In this document: positions 56,904 through 64,000 of the stretch, piece by piece | Numbering within the stretch: the stretch's first letter is position 1 | How the letters are laid out: each line of letters starts with the position of its first letter | From: an uncultured Cohaesibacter sp. | GTDB taxonomy: Bacteria > Pseudomonadota > Alphaproteobacteria > Rhizobiales > Cohaesibacteraceae | DNA length: 64,000 nucleotides | NCBI RefSeq assembly: GCF_963678225.1 | Contig: NZ_OY782764.1 | Coordinates: 2,423,001 to 2,487,000 of the forward strand | Direction of reading: 5' to 3' | Program-made: the position numbers and the translations under genes | The notes under the pieces: model-generated | What the model was told of the DNA's origin: nothing | Database searches by the model: none | Seen by the model: the letters and a program-made list of their open reading frames with translations, nothing else

Positions 56904-58403
56904 TCAGGTGCGCGTACCGCCAACCGTAATGCCGTCAATTCTTAGGGTCGGCTGGCCAACACCCACCGGCACGCCTTGGCCCTGCTTGCCGCATGTGCCG
57001 ATGCCGGTATCCAGTTCCATGTCGTTGCCGATCATGGAAATGCGCTTCATGGCTTCCGGTCCGTTTCCGATCAGGGTTGCACCCTTGACCGGCGCACCCA
57101 CCTTGCCATCTTCAATGAGATAGGCTTCCGTGCAGGAGAAGACGAACTTGCCCGATGTAATATCCACCTGACCGCCGCCGAAATTCACCGCATAAATGCC
57201 GTTCTTGACGGACTTGACGATTTCTTCGGGCTCGTGCTCGCCCGCTTCCATAATGGTGTTGGTCATGCGTGGCATGGGCAGATGTGCATAGGACTGACGG
57301 CGCCCGTTGCCGGTCGAGCTGGTGGCCATCAGGCGACCATTTTGCCGGTCCTGCATGTAGCCAACCAGAATACCATCTTCAATCAGCGTTGTGCGCTGGG
57401 AAGGGGTGCCTTCGTCATCGATATTGAGCGAGCCGCGTTTGCCGCGAATGGTGCCATCATCCACCACGGTAACACCCTTGGCGGCGACCTGTTGGCCCAT
57501 CAATTCGGAAAAGGCCGAGCTCTTGCGCCGGTTGAAGTCTCCTTCAAGGCCATGGCCGACGGCTTCATGTAGCAACACGCCGGGCCATCCGGGGCCAAGC
57601 ACCACATCAAGCTCGCCAGCCGGAGCGGCAACGGCTTCCAGATTGACCAGAGCCTGCCGGATGGCTTCGTCTGTGGCGTTGCGCCAACCGCCTTCAAGTC
57701 CATTGGCCTCAAGGAAGAACTCATAACTGTTGCGTCCACCAAAGCCGTGGCTGCCGGCCTCTTTGCGGTCGCCTTCGCCTACGACAACGGAAACATTGAG
57801 CCGCACCAGAGGGCGCACATCTTCAAACCATTGCCCGTTCGGGCGCAGAATGCCCACGCGCCGCCAGTTGCCAACCAGCGAGGCCGAAACTTGCCGAACG
57901 CGCGGATCCTTTTCGCGGGCATAGGCGTCGATTTCTTCCAGAAGGGCGATCTTCTTGCCAAGCGTCAGGTCATCCACCGGGTTAAACCCGCGATAGATGG
58001 TGTGGTTGGCTTTGGGAGGGGCCATGTCCCACACACCTTCATAGCCATCGGCCACGCCGCGCACGGAGTCTGCTGCACGCCGGATGGCGCCCATATTGAG
58101 CTCGCCCGAGTGGGCATAACCAGCCATTTCACCTGCAACCGCACGCAGGCCAAAGCCCTGTCCGGTGTCAAAGGCGGAGCTTTTCAGGCGTCCATTGTCG
58201 AAGACGAGGCTTTCTGATTGCGTCTGCTCGAAAAACAGCTCGCCATCATCTGCGCCGTGAACAGTATCGGCCAGCACCTGCCTCACCTGATCTTTATCGA
58301 GCCCGTAACTTTCGAGCATATCCTTGCCTTCGCCCTTGATGAGACTTGAGGCAGGCGAGATCGCCTGAAGGGAAGCTGGCAAAGTCGTTGATAAAGAATG
58401 CAT
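56904..58403 (-). CDS. tldD: Metalloprotease TldD
   Basis: A 499-residue TldD, the catalytic partner of TldE/PmbA. The zinc motif [11 protein letters not shown] (HExxxH) is intact, and the GxxN-type C-terminal ([33 protein letters not shown]) is recognisable as [16 protein letters not shown]. With TldE it degrades unfolded peptides and matures leader-containing peptides such as some bacteriocins. The ATG at 58403 ([11 protein letters not shown]) is used, as the longer N-terminus is common in related proteins; an ATG at 58319 is also in frame. The partner gene is about 12 kb away. Confidence 0.94.
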   Translation of the reverse strand: [499 protein letters not shown]

Positions 58404-58711
58404 GGTGACCCCGCGGTGATGATTACAATTGTGTGACTATACTTATTCTAGACATAAGACCCTTGGCGACCAATATCCAGTTAAAGAATTAAATAATAAA
58501 ATTTTCTTCGCTTAAAGGCCTGTGGAAGCAACGCATGCAGACGGTATAAATGTGTCCGTTTTTTGAAGAATGTTGCTGGAGATTAAAATTAAACCGGGTG
58601 TTAACCATGTTTCGGTAAATTCATTAACCATGACGGCTAACCATGCGCAAAACCTGTCAATGAGGACAAACCAGTCCGGGCGGGGAGAGCGCCGATGAAA
58701 GGAGTGGAGCC
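58404..58711. other. AT-rich divergent promoter region
   Basis: About 310 bp between divergent tldD and the EF-hand gene, with no gene or clear repeat. The stretch 58480-58520 is very AT-rich. Confidence 0.4.
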
Positions 58712-59155
58712 ATGATCAGCGGTGCATCAAGCTACATGCCCATCTTCCGCATCAGCAACGCCGATGCCGTAGACATGATGATCGATAAATATGATCTGGA
58801 TAAATCCGGTGATCTAAATATCGACGAGGCGCAGAATGTTCCCATTCTTAGCCGCAAGAATTTCGAAACGGCCGACAGCTTCGGTGATGGTAAGCTGACC
58901 GAGAAGGAATTCATGACCTATCTTGATCAGATGAAATTGGAAATCGGGCAGGGCGGCGCCACCAATCCGATGGCTCTGCTTATGGGCGGCTCTCCCATCA
59001 ACGAGGATGTTTTTTCCCAGATTGTGTCTGAAGTGTCGAACAACGAGGGCAAGCAGAATTTTATCGACTATATGCTCCATCTGACCAAGGAATATGAAGC
59101 CGCGATGAAAGCGCCGGCAGAGGAAGAAGGCTCCAGCGTGGATCTATCGGCCTGA
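58712..59155 (+). CDS. Cytoplasmic EF-hand protein
   Basis: A 147-residue protein with no signal peptide. Two EF-hand loops are visible: DLDKSGDLNIDE (residues about 29-40) and DSFGDGKLTEKE. The C-terminal half (MALLMGGSPINEDVFSQIVSEVSN...) is helical and unlike the other EF-hand proteins here. It may be a calcium sensor in the cytoplasm; no partner can be named. The ATG at 58712 has AAGGAG upstream, and a strong hairpin follows the gene. Confidence 0.8.
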   Translation: MISGASSYMPIFRISNADAVDMMIDKYDLDKSGDLNIDEAQNVPILSRKNFETADSFGDGKLTEKEFMTYLDQMKLEIGQGGATNPMALLMGGSPINEDVFSQIVSEVSNNEGKQNFIDYMLHLTKEYEAAMKAPAEEEGSSVDLSA

Positions 59156-59189
59156 CAGGATCCGTATCGATCGCCTTTTTATGAACAGG

Positions 59190-59240
59190 AAAGCCCCCGT
59201 CATTGATCCCTTGAGATCGGCGGGGGCTTTGTTTGTTTGC
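59190..59240 (+). terminator. Terminator after the EF-hand gene
   Basis: AAAGCCCCCG (59190-59199) and CGGGGGCTTT (59221-59230), with a 21-base loop that contains a GATC/GATC sub-stem, then a T-rich stretch. It may also serve the convergent receptor gene. Confidence 0.75.
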
Positions 59241-59268
59241 GCTTTAAGGGCAAAGTTGGAGGCTGCGG

Positions 59269-61008
59269 TCAAGCAGCCTTCACACCATTTTGTCGGTTCT
59301 GCTCGCGAATGGTTGAGAGGAATGCATCAACCTGCTTCGAGAGATTGGCAATCTGGGTTTCCAGATCGGCGGCATGGATCGACATGTCGTCAGCAGCTTG
59401 ATCATTCTCCATGGCCAGATTGTTGAGCGCTTCGGCATTATCCGTGACCTGAAGGCTATTCTGGGCCGCTTCGGAAATGCTGCAGCTGATTTCCTGCGAT
59501 GCTGCCCCTTGTTGCTCGACAGCAGAGGCAATGGTGCTGGAAATGCGGTTGAGCTGACCGATCGTGCCGTCCACATGCTCAATCGCGACCACAGCATCTG
59601 AGATGGTGTGCTGGATAGTATTGATCTGCTCGGCAATCTCTTCAGTTGCCTTGCCTGTCTGGGAGGCAAGATCCTTGACTTCGGCGGCAACCACCGCAAA
59701 GCCGCGCCCTGCTTCGCCAGCGCGTGCCGCCTCGATGGTCGCGTTGAGCGCCAGCAAGTTGGTTTGTTCGGCGATATCCTTGATGAGGCCTACAATCTGA
59801 CCGATGGCCTTGGATGATTGCGACAGGGAGCCGATCACACTGGTGGCCTTCTGCACTTCATTCACGGCCGTGCGGGAATAGTTGTTGGTCTCGTCAATCT
59901 GGCAGGCAATCTCTGCAATGGATGTGGTCATCTCTTCCGAAGCGCCAGCAACGGTCTGCACATTGCTGCTTGATGCTGCCATGGCTTCCGAGATCGATTT
60001 GACGCGATCACTATTCTCTTTGGAGCGGGTGGCGAGCTGTTCGGTCTGGTGGCCAAAGCCGGTTGCGGCACGAGCTACCGTCTTGATGATCTGGCTGACG
60101 GAGCTGTCGAAGCGGTCTGCCATATCGAGCAGCATCTGGCGCTGTTGTTCTTCATTGCGCTGCTTCTGCTCGGCTTGTTCCCGTTCCATGGCCTTTCTCT
60201 GTCTTGCGCCATCCCGAAAGATAATCAGCGCACGACCAAGCGCACCGATCTCGTCTCCACGTTCGGTATTTGGAATATCGACATTGAGATCGCCGTCAGC
60301 AAGCTTGCGGGTTGTGTTCACGGCCTTGCCAAGCGGTTTGGTGATGGAAAAGGCAGTGAGTGCGGACAGCACAACGATAATCAGTGCGATCAATCCAGCG
60401 GAAAGCAGCAGCTTCTGGACATTGTGATGATAAATCGTGTTCACATCGTCGATATAGACGCCGGTCACGATAATCCAGCCCCATGGAGCAAACATTTCTG
60501 CATAGGACATTTTGGGCGTGGCTTCTGTTTCGCCCGGTTTGGGCCAGACATATTCAAGTGCACCGGCCCCTTGCTCGCGGGCAATCTGGATAAAGCTGCG
60601 GGTGGTATACACTCCGTTCGTGTCTTTGGTGCCCGTTACATCCGCGCCAATCAGGTCCGGATTGAACGGGTGCATCAGCATGTGTCCGCTGGTGTCGAGA
60701 ATAAAGAAATAGTCACCGCCATTATAGCGCATCATGGAGATGGCTTCCTTGGCGCGCTGCTGGGCCTCTTCTTGCGATAATTGCCCGGCTTTCGCCTGCT
60801 CGCTGAATTTTGCAGCAATGTTGGTGGCTGATTCTATCAGATGCGCCAGTTCCGTTTCCTTGCTGGCCATCAGGTCATCTCTGGACGTAAGACCGGACTG
60901 CACTGCCAATGCAGCGATGCCAATAGCCGAAAGCAAAACAATAGAAAAAATCTTTGCTTTTATGGATGTTATCCATTTTGGCAAGAATGAGAGATGTTTG
61001 GTGGACAT
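59269..61008 (-). CDS. Methyl-accepting chemotaxis protein with single Cache sensor
   Basis: A 579-residue chemoreceptor. TM1 at about residues 17-37 is followed by an sCache_2-type domain ([36 protein letters not shown] ... [15 protein letters not shown]), TM2 at about 197-219, HAMP and the signalling domain with tip [29 protein letters not shown], ending in QNGVKAA. It is the closest relative in the window of the receptor at 54.2-55.9 kb, and both sit near 55-61 kb, which suggests a duplication. The minus-strand promoter region (61009-61460) is AT-rich. Confidence 0.93.
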   Translation of the reverse strand: MSTKHLSFLPKWITSIKAKIFSIVLLSAIGIAALAVQSGLTSRDDLMASKETELAHLIESATNIAAKFSEQAKAGQLSQEEAQQRAKEAISMMRYNGGDYFFILDTSGHMLMHPFNPDLIGADVTGTKDTNGVYTTRSFIQIAREQGAGALEYVWPKPGETEATPKMSYAEMFAPWGWIIVTGVYIDDVNTIYHHNVQKLLLSAGLIALIIVVLSALTAFSITKPLGKAVNTTRKLADGDLNVDIPNTERGDEIGALGRALIIFRDGARQRKAMEREQAEQKQRNEEQQRQMLLDMADRFDSSVSQIIKTVARAATGFGHQTEQLATRSKENSDRVKSISEAMAASSSNVQTVAGASEEMTTSIAEIACQIDETNNYSRTAVNEVQKATSVIGSLSQSSKAIGQIVGLIKDIAEQTNLLALNATIEAARAGEAGRGFAVVAAEVKDLASQTGKATEEIAEQINTIQHTISDAVVAIEHVDGTIGQLNRISSTIASAVEQQGAASQEISCSISEAAQNSLQVTDNAEALNNLAMENDQAADDMSIHAADLETQIANLSKQVDAFLSTIREQNRQNGVKAA

Positions 61009-61459
61009 GGCCTAATCCTGGAGAGTAGATAAGCACATTCCCGTATACTTAAAATAGGGGAGTGTCTGAGTGGGAAACTTAAACTAGTAAGCAATATATA
61101 AGTTAAAGAATGCGTAATAGTTTATATTTTCAGATTTATATTTGTGTATTTTGTTTCCGTATAAAATAAATGGGTAAATCTATCGATATTTACCTTTGTT
61201 TACTCAAGTAAATTTACTGGAAAAGAAAGGAAATATATTCTGCGCAGTGAATTTGTTTCTTTAGCAGGTTGCATCTGTATGGGCTGCTGGCGTCCTTGGG
61301 CATTAGGCTTGATTTCATGCGGTCTGGTGAGCACACTGCATTTCGGCCCGATTCTAGGCGCTCGACTCCATTTACCCATTCTGTTCTGGCCAAACGTCGG
61401 ACAGTGCTCTTCGCATGAACGGCCGTTGCATGAGTGGGGCAAGCCCGCAATGACCATAT
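61009..61459. other. AT-rich divergent promoter region
   Basis: About 450 bp between a receptor gene and mutY. It contains the small palindrome TTTACT-ca-AGTAAA (61199-61212) in a very AT-rich stretch. No supported gene. Confidence 0.4.
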
Positions 61460-62596
61460 ATGGACCAAATAAAGGACCAGACCGCGTTGGATGATAAGAC
61501 CATTGTGACCGATCCTGCCTGCAAAGAGACTGCCGCTGCAGATGCATCCCTGCTTCTTGAATGGTATGACCGACATCACCGCACGTTGCCCTGGCGTACC
61601 TCACCGGCGGATGCTGCGCTTGGCGTTTTGCCTGAGCCTTATCACGTCTGGCTGAGCGAAATCATGCTCCAGCAGACAACGGTGGGAGCGGTGAAAGACT
61701 ATTTTACGGCATTTCTTGCGCGCTGGCCCACGGTTTCTGATCTGGCGACCGCCGATGAAGACGACATCCTGAAGGCGTGGGCGGGGCTTGGTTATTATTC
61801 CCGCGCTCGCAATCTGCACAAATGTGCCCGCACCGTGGTGGACGAGTATGGCGGACGCTTCCCCGAAACAGTCCCCGAGCTGAAATCTCTGCCCGGCATC
61901 GGCGATTATACCGCTGCTGCCATTGCTGCCATTGCCTTTGATGAACCGGTGGCCGTGGTCGATGGCAATATCGAGCGCATCATCGCGCGCCTTTATCGCA
62001 TAGACGAAGCGCTGCCCGCCGCCAAGAAGCCGATCAAGCAGAGGATGGGCGACCTCACCCCGCAAGAGCGTCCGGGGGATTTCGCGCAAGCCATGATGGA
62101 CCTGGGAGCCAGCCTTTGCAGCCCCAAGAAACCGGCCTGTGCTCTTTGTCCCTTTACCGGTGCTTGCGCTGCCGAAGCCATTGGCGATATGGAGCGTTAT
62201 CCGGTGAAAGCACCCAAGAAGGAAAAGCCGACCCGTCGCGGTGCGGCCTTTCTTATCCGGCGCGGCGATGGGGCTCTCTGGCTGATCAAGCGACCGGACA
62301 AGGGTCTGCTGGCTTCCATGGCAGCCGTGCCAACCACCGACTGGTTTGACAAAAGGGCCGGTGAGGGATTCGACCCTGCAACCGCGCTTGAAAAGGCACC
62401 TGACGGGCTCGCATTCAAAAAGAAGACGGGACAGGTGACCCATACCTTTACCCATTTCCATCTCTTGCTGGATATCTATGAAGCAGCAAGCGATGACGCG
62501 AGGCCCACGCCAGAGGGGTGGTGGTCAACACCGCAAAGCATCAAGGGCGAAGCTCTGCCGACCATCTTTCGAAAGGTCGTGGAGTTTGTCCCATGA
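61460..62596 (+). CDS. mutY: A/G-specific adenine glycosylase
   Basis: A 378-residue MutY that removes adenine opposite 8-oxoguanine. The N-terminal catalytic domain has the catalytic Glu in EIMLQQTT and the helix-hairpin-helix LPGIGDYTAAAIAAIAF, followed by the catalytic Asp in VVDGNIERI. The [4Fe-4S] cluster ligands are C-x6-C-x2-C-x5-C (CSPKKPACALCPFTGAC). The C-terminal NUDIX-like domain (from about residue 250) recognises 8-oxoG. The ATG at 61460 begins MDQIKD. Its TGA overlaps the ATG of the next gene (ATGA). Confidence 0.96.
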   Translation: MDQIKDQTALDDKTIVTDPACKETAAADASLLLEWYDRHHRTLPWRTSPADAALGVLPEPYHVWLSEIMLQQTTVGAVKDYFTAFLARWPTVSDLATADEDDILKAWAGLGYYSRARNLHKCARTVVDEYGGRFPETVPELKSLPGIGDYTAAAIAAIAFDEPVAVVDGNIERIIARLYRIDEALPAAKKPIKQRMGDLTPQERPGDFAQAMMDLGASLCSPKKPACALCPFTGACAAEAIGDMERYPVKAPKKEKPTRRGAAFLIRRGDGALWLIKRPDKGLLASMAAVPTTDWFDKRAGEGFDPATALEKAPDGLAFKKKTGQVTHTFTHFHLLLDIYEAASDDARPTPEGWWSTPQSIKGEALPTIFRKVVEFVP

Positions 62597-63066
62597 TAAA
62601 GGGAGCAAGGCAGTGTCAAGCAGATGATCCGGCGCTGGCCGATATTCTGGCTTTGATCCAGAGGAGCTTTGCCTATATGGACGGGCGCATCGATCCGCCC
62701 AGCTCCATGCTGGCGCTGACCATCGCCGATATCGCCCGCCAATGTGAGAGCGGCGAGGTCTGGTCTATCGGTGCTCCGGTGAAAGCCTGCGTCTTTCTCA
62801 CCAGAAAGCCCGATTGCCTTTATCTGGGTAAGCTGGCGGTTGCTTCTGAAGCACGCGGGCAGGGGCTTGGGAAGCAGCTGGTTGAGATTGCCGCGCAGAG
62901 AGCGCTTGCGCTGGGCTATCACACACTGGAATTGCAAACCCGCATCGAACTGGTCGAAAATCATCAGATCTTCGCCGCCCTCGGCTTCATCAAAACCGCT
63001 GAGACTGCCCATCCGGGGTATGATCGCGTCACCTCCATCACCATGCGCAAATCAATCGGTGCCTGA
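62593..63066 (+). CDS. GNAT-family N-acetyltransferase coupled to mutY
   Basis: A 157-residue acetyltransferase. The acetyl-CoA motif is KLAVASEARGQGLGKQLVEIAA, and the C-terminal part has NHQIFAALGFIKTAE. The ATG at 62593 overlaps the mutY stop by four bases, so the two are co-translated. Substrate unknown; the coupling does not show a role in repair. The frame from 62518 lies inside mutY and is rejected. Confidence 0.85.
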   Translation: MIKGARQCQADDPALADILALIQRSFAYMDGRIDPPSSMLALTIADIARQCESGEVWSIGAPVKACVFLTRKPDCLYLGKLAVASEARGQGLGKQLVEIAAQRALALGYHTLELQTRIELVENHQIFAALGFIKTAETAHPGYDRVTSITMRKSIGA

Positions 63067-63144
63067 TGAGTAGCCCTGTTGGTCCTCTTTTAGCGGGGCG
63101 AATACCACGCTCTTCCGCCTTCCTGCCTGTTGAAAGGATCTTAT

Positions 63145-63495
63145 ATGACAGACCGTTTCGCCAAAACGCCCAAGCCGCCCTATTATGCCGTGATCTTCTC
63201 CAACCAGCTCAGGGATGAGCATGAAGGCTATGAAGCGATGGGCGATGCCATGTATAAACTCGCCCTTGAGCAGCCCGGTTGCCTGGGGGCAGAAAGCACC
63301 CGCGATGGTGCGCTTTTCGGCATCACCGTTTCTTACTGGAAAGATGAGCAAAGCATCCTTGAATGGAAGCGCAATGCCGAACATCTGGCCGCCCAGCGCC
63401 ACGGGATCAAGGATTGGTATGCCCATTACGAACTGCGCGTGGCTAAGATTGAGCGCGACTATTCCGGTCCGGAAGGCAGAGGCGAAGGGCTCTAG
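63145..63495 (+). CDS. Antibiotic biosynthesis monooxygenase (ABM) fold protein
   Basis: A 116-residue protein of the dimeric alpha/beta-barrel ABM family: YYAVIFSNQLRDEHEGYEAMGDAMYKLALEQPGCLGAESTRDGALFGITVSYWKDEQSILEWK. Members range from heme-degrading enzymes to quinol monooxygenases, and this one is YqjZ-like in length. The ATG at 63145 has AAGGA upstream. It follows the GNAT gene by 78 bp on the same strand. Confidence 0.8.
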   Translation: MTDRFAKTPKPPYYAVIFSNQLRDEHEGYEAMGDAMYKLALEQPGCLGAESTRDGALFGITVSYWKDEQSILEWKRNAEHLAAQRHGIKDWYAHYELRVAKIERDYSGPEGRGEGL

Positions 63496-63661
63496 GGCTC
63501 ACCGATGCGCTGCTGCGTGGCTGTGAAAAATCCGTGGGATCGTACAAGCCGCAATTGTCTTTGGATTATTTTCTGACTAAAGTCAGGTAAATTCAAATGC
63601 CTGATAAGGCTGCCCTCGCCAAGGGAGAGCCAGAAGATAAGTTAGCAAGGGAGTCATCAGG

Positions 63662-64000
63662 ATGCTGACAGATCCGGTTGCCCGCACACGCAGGTTTCAT
63701 CGCGCCGTCACCACGGAAGCAGGGGTGCTTGATGCATCCTTTTTGGGGAGAGGGCGCCCGCTGGGGCCTGCCCGCGTGCTCAACGCCATTGGTCGCGGGA
63801 TCACGGATATTGCTGAAATCCGAAATTATTTGCGGCTCGATTCCGGGCTGATGAGCCGTATTCTGCGCGGCTTGGAGGACGAAGGGTTGATCACCGTATC
63901 AGCCAGCGAAAGTGATGCCCGCCGTCGGATCGCCATGTTGACCAAGGTTGGCGAGGAGGAATTCGCCGCCTATGAGGCTCTCTCGGATAAGCAGGCCGCC
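63662..64000 (+). CDS. MarR-type regulator, N-terminal part (cut by the edge)
   Basis: An open frame from an ATG at 63662 runs off the right edge after 113 codons. It reads as a MarR winged helix: RRFHRAVTTEAGVLDASFLG, RVLNAIGRGITDIAEIRNYLRLDSGLMSRILRGLEDEGLI, then DARRRIAMLTKVGEEEF. The start of this kind is typical of MarR-GNAT fusions that repress or modify resistance functions, but the acetyltransferase half would lie outside. The upstream AAGGGAG is a suitable ribosome-binding site. Confidence 0.75.
   Translation, partial: MLTDPVARTRRFHRAVTTEAGVLDASFLGRGRPLGPARVLNAIGRGITDIAEIRNYLRLDSGLMSRILRGLEDEGLITVSASESDARRRIAMLTKVGEEEFAAYEALSDKQAA

Overview
The window looks like chromosomal DNA of a motile Gram-negative alphaproteobacterium of the order Hyphomicrobiales (Rhizobiales), probably marine. 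The evidence is the hisS-hisZ-hisG block, a groESL operon under a CIRCE element, a DUF374 acyltransferase-waaA-lpxK-DUF2093 lipid A/Kdo block, a DUF2927 protein, a DUF6101-like protein, and divided TldD and TldE genes. A Cohaesibacter-like genus would fit but cannot be proved from the sequence alone. I see no rRNA, tRNA, insertion sequence or CRISPR array. Coding regions are GC-rich, while many intergenic regions are long (300-1100 bp) and AT-rich.

Layout. 0-6.3 kb: a truncated MocR-type regulator divergent from a LysE exporter, an L,D-transpeptidase, a DUF2927 lipoprotein-like protein, a CheZ phosphatase, Tag DNA glycosylase and an MscS channel. 6.6-11.5 kb: hisS-hisZ-hisG and a Tat-exported family 3 glycosidase. 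11.6-17.4 kb: an accessory-looking stretch with a hypothetical gene, a degenerate ChbG/HpnK-like deacetylase, a lone Cas6-like RAMP protein, a CII-like DNA-binding protein with its own palindrome, an Rrf2 regulator and SlyX. 17.4-29.6 kb: three chemoreceptors (one cytoplasmic with two PAS domains, one CHASE3-like and paired with a secreted Cache protein, one with a large sensor), an esterase, a small EF-hand protein, a DUF1349 protein and groESL. 29.6-32.5 kb: a NadR-like kinase, a SulP transporter and a GNAT.

32.8-37.5 kb holds the most coherent system. An OmpR/EnvZ-type two-component pair (RR and HK overlapping by 4 bp) is divergent from two tandem paralogous secreted EF-hand proteins. Both EF-hand genes carry the same upstream element, TGTAAC-N4-TGTATC-N13-GATACA, and the same 18-base leader palindrome. 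The kinase has a Met-rich repeat in its periplasmic loop that resembles the Met/Gly-rich parts of the EF-hand proteins. I infer a cation-responsive regulon built from a local duplication.

37.6-49.7 kb: acetyltransferase, small hypothetical, sigma-54 activator with an atypical receiver, HMA metal-binding protein, patatin phospholipase, Spy/CpxP-like protein, DUF6101-like protein, TldE/PmbA-inositol phosphatase pair, and the acyltransferase-waaA-lpxK block. 49.8-64 kb: MATE exporter, DEAD-box helicase, DUF1992 protein, two single-Cache chemoreceptors, MarC, TldD, a cytoplasmic EF-hand protein, MutY-GNAT pair, an ABM-fold monooxygenase and the start of a MarR-type (possibly MarR-GNAT fusion) regulator cut by the edge.

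Functional themes are chemotaxis (five receptors and CheZ, but no cheA/cheW/cheY core here), envelope maintenance, DNA repair (Tag, MutY) and four separate EF-hand proteins. Gene starts were adjusted to the best start codon and ribosome-binding site, so several differ from the longest reading frame.
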